Source: Erythrobacter dokdonensis DSW-74
Lineage (GTDB): Bacteria; Pseudomonadota; Alphaproteobacteria; Sphingomonadales; Sphingomonadaceae
Assembly (NCBI RefSeq): GCF_001677335.1
Contig: NZ_LZYB01000009.1
Coordinates: forward strand, 1-64,000
Length of the DNA stretch: 64,000 nt
Reading direction: 5' to 3'
Positions 44,413-52,058 of the stretch are shown one piece after another. Made by a program: the position numbers and the translations under genes. Under the pieces are notes generated by a model. It made no database searches and was not told where the DNA came from. It saw nothing but the letters and a program-made list of their open reading frames with translations. Every line of letters begins with the position of its first letter. Position 1 is the stretch's first letter.

Positions 44413-44458
44413 CAAAAAACAAACCCCCGGTCGCGCTTGGGGGAACGCGCGCCGGGGG
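44413..44458 (-). terminator. Rho-independent terminator of the CC_3452-type gene
   Basis: On the minus strand a hairpin of CCCCCGG...GCGC bases (44458-44424, one bulged base) runs into a T-rich tail (complement of 44423-44413, AAA and AAAAAA). It lies about 60 bases after the minus-strand stop at 44522. The plus strand lacks a T-run, so it should act mainly in one direction. Confidence 0.8.
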
Positions 44459-44521
44459 CTGTGGAGTCCCGCGCAGGCTGGAGAGGCACCCGCGCGGTGG
44501 GGATCGGATATCAGCGGGTGA

Positions 44522-44866
44522 TCAGCCGTTGCACTTGGCCAGTTCCTCGGCCGGCAGTTCCTCGCCATTGGCGGTGAAGCTGGCCACTTCGCCGAACTTG
44601 CGGTTGAGGCCGCGGCACACACGCAGGGGGCGCGCGCTGGTCTTGCCCGCGACGCAGGTCGTGCCTTCGCAGGCCCAGGCAACCCCGCCGGCGACCACAC
44701 GGCTATCGCCGGCCGGCGCAGCCAGCTGGGCGGAGTAATAGGCATTGCCCGCAGCATTGGCAGGAGCGGTCGAAGTGGCGACACCGAAGGTCATGGCGGT
44801 GTACAGCACGGCCGAAGCCAGAATGGCGAACTTGCCGGTGCGCGGAGCGGAGAGGGTGTTGGTCAT
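44522..44866 (-). CDS. Small secreted protein of the CC_3452 type
   Basis: A 114-residue protein with a hydrophobic N-terminus ending Ala-Asn-Ala-Ala near residue 39. The mature part has four Cys and the pattern YYSAQLAAPAGDSRVVAGGVAW, then CEGTTCVAG and RPLRVCRGL, ending LAKCNG. This matches my recollection of a small secreted family first named from Caulobacter CC_3452; the function is unknown. Two disulfides are probable. It is divergent from an HxlR-type regulator, which may control it. Confidence 0.75.
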   Translation of the reverse strand: MTNTLSAPRTGKFAILASAVLYTAMTFGVATSTAPANAAGNAYYSAQLAAPAGDSRVVAGGVAWACEGTTCVAGKTSARPLRVCRGLNRKFGEVASFTANGEELPAEELAKCNG

Positions 44867-44948
44867 CGCGGTTTTCCTTTCATTATGCGGTCTTGGGCAC
44901 CTGGCCCTGTGGACGTCTGCCCGGAATTTTGCAATGCAACATTTCGAA

Positions 44949-44991
44949 TCGAAACCGGTTGCTATTCGCTACCTAATCCCCTAGGTTTCGA
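44949..44991. promoter_or_regulatory. Inverted repeat in CC_3452/HxlR divergent region
   Basis: TCGAAACC at 44949-44956 and GGTTTCGA at 44984-44991 are exact reverse complements 27 bases apart. A second TTTCGAATCGAAA palindrome (44942-44954) overlaps the left arm. The region also holds GCAATGCAAC and GTTGCAAC. It is A/T-rich between the two divergent genes, a fitting place for promoters and an operator of the dimeric HxlR protein. Confidence 0.55.
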
Positions 44992-45074
44992 GTTGCAACT
45001 GAAAACTGAAATTTTTTTGTGACTGCCCGCAAAAGCGGTTACACATCACCCCGAAAGGGGAAGGGACTGTAGGT

Positions 45075-45629
45075 ATGGGCGACTTGAGAGAACCGCTGCG
45101 CGACCTGATCGAATGCGGATTGCCGCAGGCGCTGGAAGTGATGGGTGAACGCTGGTCGTTCATGATCCTGCGGGCGAGCTTCAACGGCCTCAAGCATTTT
45201 GAGGAATTCCTGAGCGAGCTCGGAATCGCCCGCAACATTCTCTCCAACCGCCTCGCCAAGCTGGTCGAACACGGCATCCTCAAGCGCGAGCCGTGCGCCG
45301 ATGACCGGCGCAAGATCGAATACCGCCTGACCGAAAAGGGCCTCGACCTGCTCCCCGCCATGCTGGCGCTGCGCCAATGGGGCCAGAAATACGGCAGCGA
45401 GCAGGTGATCGAGGATCCCGTGCTGGTCGACGAACGTGACCGCCTGCCGATCGGTCCGGTCTCGATCCTTGCGCATGACGGCCGCATCCTTGGCCCGCAG
45501 GATCTGTGGCTGACCCGCCCGACCGACCTCGGCAAGCGTGCCGACGGGACGATCGCTACCCCCGGCGCAGGGCTGGGCACAGGCGACGTGGTCGATCTTG
45601 CGGCAACCAAGCAGGCCGCCGCCGGATAA
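45075..45629 (+). CDS. HxlR-family transcriptional regulator
   Basis: A 184-residue regulator. The winged helix-turn-helix covers about 13-105: LEVMGERWSFMILRASFNGLKHFEEF, then ISNRLAKLVEHGIL-like helix (here NILSNRLAKLVEHGIL), then YRLTEKGLDLLP. HxlR proteins are dimers that often sense reactive aldehydes, thiols or redox state. There is a Cys near the N-terminus and one at 75 that could serve such a role. A C-terminal extension of about 70 residues is unusual in the family and ends in a low-complexity tail. It probably acts on the divergent gene. Confidence 0.85.
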   Translation: MGDLREPLRDLIECGLPQALEVMGERWSFMILRASFNGLKHFEEFLSELGIARNILSNRLAKLVEHGILKREPCADDRRKIEYRLTEKGLDLLPAMLALRQWGQKYGSEQVIEDPVLVDERDRLPIGPVSILAHDGRILGPQDLWLTRPTDLGKRADGTIATPGAGLGTGDVVDLAATKQAAAG

Positions 45630-45690
45630 GCCGTCGATAGCCCGCCGCGCGCGGGTGCCCATGCCCCACCCGATCGGCTAGGGCGCGGCC

Positions 45691-47487
45691 ATGAGCCTTG
45701 CTGCACTCTCCGAATGTCGCGAAATCCTGCGCCGCACCTTCGGCTATGCAGGTTTTCGCGGCCAGCAGGAAACGGTGATCGCGCGGGTGATGCGCGGTGC
45801 GCACACGCTGGCGCTGATGCCGACGGGGGCAGGCAAGAGCCTGTGCTACCAGATCCCCGCCCTTGCGCGGCCCGGCACCGCCATCGTCATCTCGCCACTG
45901 ATCGCGCTGATGCACGACCAGATCCGCTCGGCCGGCGCGGCGGGCATCCGCGCCGCCTCGATGAGCTCGGCCGACAGCGACAACGCCGCCACCGCGCGGG
46001 CCTTGTGCGAGGGCGAGCTCGATCTCCTATACGTTGCGCCCGAACGGGCTTCCACGCCGGGCTTCCAGAAACTGCTGGAACGCATCGAGATCGCGCTGTT
46101 CGCAATCGACGAGGCGCATTGCGTCTCCGAATGGGGGCATGATTTCCGCCCCGATTACCGGATGCTGCGGCCGGTGCTGGATCGCTTCCCGGAGGTGCCG
46201 CGTCTCGCGCTCACCGCCACCGCCGACCAGGCGACGCGGGCCGACATCCTCAAGCAGCTCGGCATTCCCCAAGACGGCCTGATCGTCGCCGGGTTTGACC
46301 GCCCGAACATCCGCTACGCAATCACGCCGAGGGATTCGGGCGCGCGCCAGATCGTCGACCTGCTCCGGCGGCTCGAGGGCGCGGGCATCGTCTACGCGCC
46401 CAGCCGCAAGCAAGCCGAAGACCTCGCTGCCCAGATCGCCCGCTCGGGGCGCGAGGCAGCGTTCTACCACGCCGGGCTAGAACCGGAGCGCCGCGCGCGG
46501 GTGCAGGCCGAATTCGTCGCGTCCGAAAACATGGTGATGGTCGCCACCATCGCTTTCGGCATGGGGATCGACAAGCCCGACGTGCGCTTCGTGATCCACG
46601 CCGGCCTGCCCAAATCGATCGAGGCCTATTACCAGGAAACCGGGCGCGCGGGACGCGACGGCGATCCGGCCGAAGCGCATCTGTTGTGGGGGGTGAGCGA
46701 TTTTTCGCGCGCGCGGCAGTGGCTTTCCGAAGTCGAGCCCGAACGCCTGGCCGCAGAACAGGCGCGCCTCAATGCGCTCGCCGCGCTGGTCGAGGCACCG
46801 ACCTGCCGCCGGGCGATCCTGCTCGGGCATTTCGGCGAACAGCCGCCCGAGGCCTGCGGCAATTGCGACAATTGCGAAACCCCGCCGCAGGTGATCGACG
46901 CCAGCGAGCTGGCAAGGAAGCTCCTCTCGGCAGTCTATCGCACGGGACAGAGCTTCGGGATCGGCCATGTCGAGAAGGTGCTGACCGGCCGAAGCGACGA
47001 GCGCGTGACCGGTCGCGGGCATGATGCGCTCTCCGTGTTCGGAATCGTCGGGAGGACGGAAGCCGCCCTGCTGCGCCCGCTCGCCCGGACGCTGGTAGCA
47101 CGCGGCGTCCTCGCGGCGACCGAGCATGGCGGGCTGATGCTGGGACCGGATGCGCGCGCGGTGTTGAGGGGGGAAGTCGGCGTGACGATGACCGAGCCGC
47201 CGCAAAGGCGCGAGCGCCGCAGCAGGCGTGGGCGCAATGAAGCCGGCGCGCCGAACCCGGTCGGCAATCCGCTGTTCGAGGCGCTGCGCGCCAAACGAAA
47301 GGCACTCGCTGCCGAACAGGGTGTGCCGGCCTATGTCATCTTCCATGACTCGGTGCTGCGCGACATGGCGCACCAGTGTCCCGAAACGCTCGCCGAACTG
47401 GGCACGATTTCCGGTGTCGGCGCCAGGAAGCTGGAGACCTGGGGCCCGGATTTCATCGCCGTGGTGCGCGAACACCTGAAAGCTTAG
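45691..47487 (+). CDS. recQ: ATP-dependent DNA helicase RecQ
   Basis: A 598-residue helicase. It has FGYAGFRGQQETVI (motif 0), MPTGAGKSLCYQIP (Walker A), DEAHCVSEWGHDFRPDY (DEAH plus aromatic loop) and QETGRAGRDG (motif VI). A four-Cys zinc domain (C...C-x2-C-x2-C near 370-395) and a winged helix follow, and a single HRDC domain lies at about 525-598. It unwinds DNA in recombination and fork repair. Its stop overlaps that of the convergent TonB-like gene by four bases. Confidence 0.95.
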   Translation: MSLAALSECREILRRTFGYAGFRGQQETVIARVMRGAHTLALMPTGAGKSLCYQIPALARPGTAIVISPLIALMHDQIRSAGAAGIRAASMSSADSDNAATARALCEGELDLLYVAPERASTPGFQKLLERIEIALFAIDEAHCVSEWGHDFRPDYRMLRPVLDRFPEVPRLALTATADQATRADILKQLGIPQDGLIVAGFDRPNIRYAITPRDSGARQIVDLLRRLEGAGIVYAPSRKQAEDLAAQIARSGREAAFYHAGLEPERRARVQAEFVASENMVMVATIAFGMGIDKPDVRFVIHAGLPKSIEAYYQETGRAGRDGDPAEAHLLWGVSDFSRARQWLSEVEPERLAAEQARLNALAALVEAPTCRRAILLGHFGEQPPEACGNCDNCETPPQVIDASELARKLLSAVYRTGQSFGIGHVEKVLTGRSDERVTGRGHDALSVFGIVGRTEAALLRPLARTLVARGVLAATEHGGLMLGPDARAVLRGEVGVTMTEPPQRRERRSRRGRNEAGAPNPVGNPLFEALRAKRKALAAEQGVPAYVIFHDSVLRDMAHQCPETLAELGTISGVGARKLETWGPDFIAVVREHLKA

Positions 47488-48302
47488 CGCGGGCTGCGGC
47501 TCTGCAGGTAGTCGATCCTGATCCGTACCCAGCTGCCGAACTGTTCGCGCCCGCCGATCCGTGCCGGACGGACCCGGAATTGCCACGCCGCGGCCATCAC
47601 CGCACGGCCGATCTGCGAGCGCGGCGGAAACTCGGAGAGCAATTCGCAGTCCTCGACGTAATAGCCTTCAACGGTCTTGCAGGCGATCAGCGCGTAGCCC
47701 GGACCAGCGGCGGTGGAGAGATAACCCGCCAGCTCCTGCCGCGTGGGCTCGCGATACCAGCGCGCGGCATACAGCGGCTCGCCATTGGGCGCGGTCCCGA
47801 CCCGCTCGCTGTCCATACTCGTGCGCGGCGGGCCGGTGTCGGCGGGGCCATAGGTGCGGCCCGGATTGATGCGCGCGCCGATGGTCGGCGAAGGGCGCGG
47901 GGCGGGCTGCTCCACCGGTGGCGGCGCAGGCGGAGGCGGAGCAGGGGTCGGGTTCGACACCAGGGGCGGCGGCGGACGGACCGGCTCGGGCAAATCGGGC
48001 TGGACTGGCTGTTCGGGCTGCGGCTCGACCGGGGGCGTGGCGCTATCAGGCGCAGCTTCGGCAGGCTGTTCGGGTTCCGGCTCGGCTTCGGGTGCGAAAT
48101 CGACCGCGGCGAATTCGGTGACGGTTTCAGCCCCCTCCTCGACCCCCGCGATGCGCGCACCCAAGGTGAACAGCAGCGCCACGATCAGCGCCTCGATGAC
48201 CAGCGCGATCGCAAGGCTGGCCCAGCGCTGGCGCGACCGCCCGTCCCAGCGCGCGCCGGGGCGGCCTGCCACCAGTTCTGAAGGATCCTCGGAAATCGCC
48301 AC
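47484..48302 (-). CDS. TonB-like energy transducer
   Basis: A 272-residue inner membrane protein. One membrane segment lies at about 30-50. A Pro/Glu-rich periplasmic spacer (about 75-150, many PxP and EP pairs) is followed by a TonB-like C-terminal domain from about 180. It could link the proton-motive force to outer membrane transport, but the C-terminal domain is divergent and no ExbB or ExbD gene lies nearby. The first ATG at 48302 gives a charged N-terminus that suits the topology. Confidence 0.72.
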   Translation of the reverse strand: MAISEDPSELVAGRPGARWDGRSRQRWASLAIALVIEALIVALLFTLGARIAGVEEGAETVTEFAAVDFAPEAEPEPEQPAEAAPDSATPPVEPQPEQPVQPDLPEPVRPPPPLVSNPTPAPPPPAPPPVEQPAPRPSPTIGARINPGRTYGPADTGPPRTSMDSERVGTAPNGEPLYAARWYREPTRQELAGYLSTAAGPGYALIACKTVEGYYVEDCELLSEFPPRSQIGRAVMAAAWQFRVRPARIGGREQFGSWVRIRIDYLQSRSPR

Positions 48303-48360
48303 GCGCGCCCTTGCTTCGGCCGCGTTCGGTGGGAGGGGGTGCGCGGCCTTGCGCGCCCTC

Positions 48361-49851
48361 TTAACCCGTCATCAGGCGATAGGATAGCGCCTCGGCAATA
48401 TGTGCGCGGCCCACGGTTTCGGCGCGGGCGAGGTCGGCGATCGTGCGCGCGACGCGCAGCATCCGGGTGTAGCCGCGCGCCGACAGGCGCAACTTCTCGG
48501 CCGCCTGCATCAGCAACTTGCGTCCGGCCTCGTCGGGCGTGGCGAAGGCTTCAAGCGCCTCGCCCTCAAGCTCGGCGTTGGAGCGCACGCCCCGCGCGGT
48601 CTGGCAGGAACGGGCGACGGCGACGCGGGCAGCCACCTCGGCGCTGCCCTCTGCCGGCGGAGGCAGCGCCATGTCCATCGCGCTGACCGCGCCGACGTGC
48701 ACATGCAGGTCGATCCGGTCGAGCAGCGGGCCCGAAAGCCGCGCCTGATAATCGCCCACGCAGCGCGGATACTTGTTGCAGTTCCTCGCCGGATCGCCTG
48801 CATATCCGCAGCGGCAGGGGTTCATCGCGGCGATCAGCTGCACCCGTGCTGGGAAGGTGACATGGGCATTGGCGCGGGCGACATCGACCTGCCCGGTCTC
48901 CAGCGGCTGGCGCAACGAATCGAGCACCGGGCGCTGGAATTCGGGCAGTTCGTCGAGGAACAGCACGCCCAGATGCGCGAGACTGACCTCGCCCGGGCGC
49001 ACCTTCAGCCCGCCGCCAGTGAGCGCGGCCATGCTGGCCGAATGGTGCGGCGCGCGGAACGGGCGGGCGCGGCTGATGCGCCCTGCTTCCAGTGTCCCCG
49101 CGACCGATTGCACCATCGACACCTCGAGCGCCTCGGCGGGGGTCAGGTCGGGCAGGATGCCGGGCAGGCAGCTTGCCATCAGGCTCTTGCCCGATCCCGG
49201 CGGGCCGACCATCAGCAGATTGTGGCCGCCGGCCGCCGCGATCTCGAGCGCGCGCTTGGCGGTCTCCTGCCCCTTGACCTGGCGAAGGTCGTTGCCGCCG
49301 GCCGCATCGGCCACCGCACCGCGCTGCGGCTGCTCCAGAACGAGGCTGCCCTTGAGGTGCCCCAGCAGGCTCACCAGATCGCGCGGGGCGAGCACCGGCA
49401 CCCCGCTCGCCCAGCGCGCCTCGGGCCCCTGCTCGGCAGGGCAGATCAGGCCCGTCCCCGCCTCGCTGGCATGAAGCGCGGCGATCAGCACGCCGGGGCT
49501 GGCGACAATGCGTCCGTCGAGCGCCAACTCGCCCACCGCAATCCAGTCCTCCAGCTGCTCGGCGTCGGTCACCCCCATCGCCGCCAGCAGCGCAAGCGCG
49601 ATCGGCAGGTCGTAATGCGACCCGTCCTTGGGCAGGTCGGCAGGCGAGAGGTTCACCGTGATCCGCTTGGGCGGCAAGGCAAGGCCCATCGCGGCCAGCG
49701 CTGCCTGCACCCGCTCGCGGCTTTCGCTTACCGCCTTGTCGGGCAGGCCGACGACGGTGAATTTCGGCATTCCGGGCGCGACCTGGCACTGTACCTCGAC
49801 ACCGCGCGCCTCGAGCCCGAGATAGGCAACCGTCCTTACCAGCGCGACCAT
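48361..49851 (-). CDS. comM: YifB/ComM-type Mg chelatase-like AAA+ ATPase
   Basis: A 496-residue AAA+ protein. The N-terminal Lon-like domain has EVQCQVAPGMPKFTVVGLPDKAV. The ATPase core has NLLMVGPPGSGKSLMA, FLDELPEF and the CRCGY/CNKYPRC Cys cluster of the family. ComM acts as a branch-migration helicase in natural transformation, and YifB-type proteins are widespread. Residue start is taken at ATG 49851, just after GGGGGGTGC; 21 extra upstream residues are not expected. It is divergent from the ClpP-fold gene. Confidence 0.92.
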   Translation of the reverse strand: MVALVRTVAYLGLEARGVEVQCQVAPGMPKFTVVGLPDKAVSESRERVQAALAAMGLALPPKRITVNLSPADLPKDGSHYDLPIALALLAAMGVTDAEQLEDWIAVGELALDGRIVASPGVLIAALHASEAGTGLICPAEQGPEARWASGVPVLAPRDLVSLLGHLKGSLVLEQPQRGAVADAAGGNDLRQVKGQETAKRALEIAAAGGHNLLMVGPPGSGKSLMASCLPGILPDLTPAEALEVSMVQSVAGTLEAGRISRARPFRAPHHSASMAALTGGGLKVRPGEVSLAHLGVLFLDELPEFQRPVLDSLRQPLETGQVDVARANAHVTFPARVQLIAAMNPCRCGYAGDPARNCNKYPRCVGDYQARLSGPLLDRIDLHVHVGAVSAMDMALPPPAEGSAEVAARVAVARSCQTARGVRSNAELEGEALEAFATPDEAGRKLLMQAAEKLRLSARGYTRMLRVARTIADLARAETVGRAHIAEALSYRLMTG

Positions 49852-49992
49852 CTGCACCCCCCAGCCCGCCTCTGACCCGTGATTGTGCAGGCTTAAGAGA
49901 GACTTGTCGAGCACCTTGGGAGGGACGCTAAGGGTTTTCTAAAGGATAAATCTTGGCAAAATCGGAAGGCGCCACGGGCGATTGTCGCGGGC

Positions 49993-51021
49993 ATGAACCG
50001 CGCCCTTGCCTTTCTGCTTGCCGCCTTCGCGCTGCTGCTGCCCGCCGCGCCCGTTCTGGCGCAGTCGGGGGCGCGGGTGGTGGCGAGCGTCAGCTGGGTC
50101 GAGGAATGGGATCCGGCCACCGGCGAGTGGGTGCGGGTGGAAGAGACCCGCGCTGCTATCGTTCCTGCCGCAGGCCAGACCGTCACGACCTTGGTGACCC
50201 GCGCTGGCGGTGCGACGATCACCGAAACCGTGATCGAGGAGCCGGTGCGCTTCATCGCCCGTCCTTCGCGCATCGTCGGAGGGGGGCAACGACTGGCACA
50301 ATACGGCCCGTTCCGCGTGCTCGACGGCAAGCGCGCCGCGCTGGTCGGTTCGACCGATGCGGGCAGCCCGTCCGACTTTGCCGCGATGCTGGCGGCCTAT
50401 CCCGATCTGGAAATGATCGAGTTTCTCGATGCGCCCGGTACCAGCAATGACCTTGCCAACCTCGCGGTCGGCCGGGCGATCCGCGCCGCCGGGCTGGCGA
50501 CCCATGTGCCGCAGGGCGGCTCGGCGCGGTCGGGCGCGGTGGAGCTGTTCCTTGCCGGAACCCGCCGCAGCATGGACCCGGGCGCGCTGTTCGCAGTCCA
50601 TTCCTGGCGCGACGAGGCCGGGCGGGAGCCTGCCGACTTTGCCCCGGATGCGCCGGAAAACCGTCTCTATCTCGATTATTACGCCGAAATGGGCATGACC
50701 GAGGACGAGGCGCGCGCCTTCTACGCCATGACCAATTCGGTGCCCCACGCTGCGGCGCTGTGGCTTAGGGGTAGCGAGATGACGCGCTGGATCGCTCCTG
50801 ATGCTGGCGTCGTAGATTTCGGGCGCAGCCGCACGCTCCCGACGCTTCCCATACCGGCGCTGCTGACAGCCTCGGCTGGCACAAATGCGCTGGGAGCGCG
50901 CGTGCAGGCCTCGTTTGTGATTGCACTGGCGGACGCATGGCGTGCCGCCCCGCCCTGTCTCGCCTATGCCGATCCCGACGCCGATCCCGGCGTTGCCCCG
51001 CTGGCGCTGCTTGACTCGTGA
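49993..51021 (+). CDS. Secreted ClpP/crotonase-fold protein (COG3904-like)
   Basis: A 342-residue protein with a signal peptide ending VLAQS near residue 24. The middle part (about 105-250) looks like the COG3904 group of periplasmic proteins related to ClpP: DAPGTSNDLANLAVGRAIR, then ATHVPQGGSARSGAVELFLAG, then ALFAVHSW. Ser180 and His203 are candidate active-site residues; the usual Cys-Ala-Ser-Ala-Cys context is replaced by Ala-Arg-Ser-Gly-Ala. The N-terminal 100 and C-terminal 90 residues are not recognised. It could be a serine protease or an inactive relative. It is followed by rpmH after 90 bases. Confidence 0.65.
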   Translation: MNRALAFLLAAFALLLPAAPVLAQSGARVVASVSWVEEWDPATGEWVRVEETRAAIVPAAGQTVTTLVTRAGGATITETVIEEPVRFIARPSRIVGGGQRLAQYGPFRVLDGKRAALVGSTDAGSPSDFAAMLAAYPDLEMIEFLDAPGTSNDLANLAVGRAIRAAGLATHVPQGGSARSGAVELFLAGTRRSMDPGALFAVHSWRDEAGREPADFAPDAPENRLYLDYYAEMGMTEDEARAFYAMTNSVPHAAALWLRGSEMTRWIAPDAGVVDFGRSRTLPTLPIPALLTASAGTNALGARVQASFVIALADAWRAAPPCLAYADPDADPGVAPLALLDS

Positions 51022-51111
51022 AAGGCTTTCCCATAAGCGCGCCTGCCTGACCCCGGCTGCCTTCACGGTGGCCGCGTGCCGGACTGCCGGCTCCAGCTTT
51101 TCGAGGATGAT

Positions 51112-51246
51112 ATGAAGCGTACCTTCCAGCCCAGCAATCTCGTGCGCGCCCGTCGCCACGGTTTCTTCGCGCGCAAGGCGACCCCCGGTGGCCGCAAGGT
51201 GCTTCGCGCCCGCCGCGCCCGCGGCCGCAAGAAGCTCTGCGCTTAA
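51112..51246 (+). CDS. rpmH: 50S ribosomal protein L34
   Basis: A 44-residue, very basic protein. It starts [19 protein letters not shown] and ends [10 protein letters not shown], the family pattern throughout. It binds 23S rRNA. The ATG has GAGGATGAT upstream. It leads the conserved rpmH-rnpA-yidD-yidC cluster, and a row of five hairpins separates it from rnpA. Confidence 0.98.
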   Translation: MKRTFQPSNLVRARRHGFFARKATPGGRKVLRARRARGRKKLCA

Positions 51247-51252
51247 CTTTCT

Positions 51253-51352
51253 GGCGCCCTCAGGCGCCGGGCGCGGGCCGTCCGGCCCGCTTGGCTTCCG
51301 CGGCAAAGGCCGCGACGCGCGTTCGCGCTTGCGGGCTCCCTCTGGGAGCCCG
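51253..51352. other. Array of five tandem hairpins between rpmH and rnpA
   Basis: Five perfect inverted repeats lie end to end: GGCGCC/GGCGCC (51253-51268), GCGGGCC/GGCCCGC (51273-51290), CGCGGC/GCCGCG (51299-51314), GCGC/GCGC (51317-51328) and CGGGCTCCC/GGGAGCCCG (51332-51352). Loops are three or four bases. They fill almost all of the gap from the rpmH stop to the rnpA start. There is no poly-T tail. Confidence 0.8.
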
Positions 51353-51396
51353 TTGACTTTCGTCGCCTCACCTGATGGCCTATTGGCGACATCATC

Positions 51397-51786
51397 ATGA
51401 TCTCCGTCCTGACCAAGCGCGCGGATTTTCTTGCCGCCAATGCGGGCCTGCGCAACGCGCGCGCCGGGTTTGTGCTGCTGACCCGTCCGAACGACGGGCA
51501 AGGCATGCGCTACGGGATCACTGTGACCAAGAAGATCGGCAATGCGGTGGTGCGCAACCGCATGAAGCGGCGCTTTCGCGAATTGCTGCGCGCCGCATTG
51601 CCCCAACACGGCCTGCCCGATCACGATCACGTGCTGATCGGGCGTGCGGGCGGGGTGGAGCGCGACTTTCACCTGATGAGCGAGGAGCTCGCCAAGGCGC
51701 TCGAACGGGCGCGCGAGGGGCGCGGCGATCCGGCCGGCGGCCGCCGTCCCCGCAAGGGCGACCGGCGCGGGGGCCGGCGCAAATGA
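51397..51786 (+). CDS. rnpA: Ribonuclease P protein component
   Basis: A 129-residue basic protein. The RNR signature occurs as KKIGNAVVRNRMKRRFRELLR at about 45-65. It assists the RNase P RNA in cutting tRNA leaders. The C-terminus is extended by a Gly/Arg/Lys-rich tail of about 20 residues. Its stop overlaps the yidD start (ATGA). The ribosome site before ATG 51397 is weak, which together with the upstream hairpins suggests control of translation. Confidence 0.95.
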   Translation: MISVLTKRADFLAANAGLRNARAGFVLLTRPNDGQGMRYGITVTKKIGNAVVRNRMKRRFRELLRAALPQHGLPDHDHVLIGRAGGVERDFHLMSEELAKALERAREGRGDPAGGRRPRKGDRRGGRRK

Positions 51787-51992
51787 AGCATCTTCTCATC
51801 CTCATCGCGCGGTTCTGGCAGATCGGCCCGTCGCGCCTCCTGCCGCCAACCTGCCGTTATTCCCCGTCGTGCAGCCAATATGCCATCGAGGCGATCGGCA
51901 AGTATGGTGCCATCAAGGGTGGATGGATGGCCACGAAGCGGCTAATGCGCTGCCACCCTTGGGGCGGACACGGGCATGACCCGGTTCCCTGA
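51783..51992 (+). CDS. yidD: Membrane protein insertion efficiency factor YidD
   Basis: A 69-residue protein with the family core PPTCRYSPSCSQYAIEAIGKYG and GGWMATKRLMRCHPWGGHGHDPVP at its end, with three conserved Cys. An N-terminal amphipathic helix would attach it to the inner membrane. It helps YidC and Sec insert membrane proteins. The ATG shares bases with the rnpA stop (ATGA). Confidence 0.96.
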   Translation: MKHLLILIARFWQIGPSRLLPPTCRYSPSCSQYAIEAIGKYGAIKGGWMATKRLMRCHPWGGHGHDPVP

Positions 51993-52058
51993 GGGGTTTA
52001 AACGGGACCGTCTTAACCCCATAACACAGCTAACATCGCATTCTTTCGGGGCTTGATC

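Noticed and set aside
44424..44458. Terminator for the HAD hydrolase on the plus strand
   Set aside because: The hairpin lacks a T-run on that strand; the T-rich tail is on the minus strand and fits the CC_3452-type gene.
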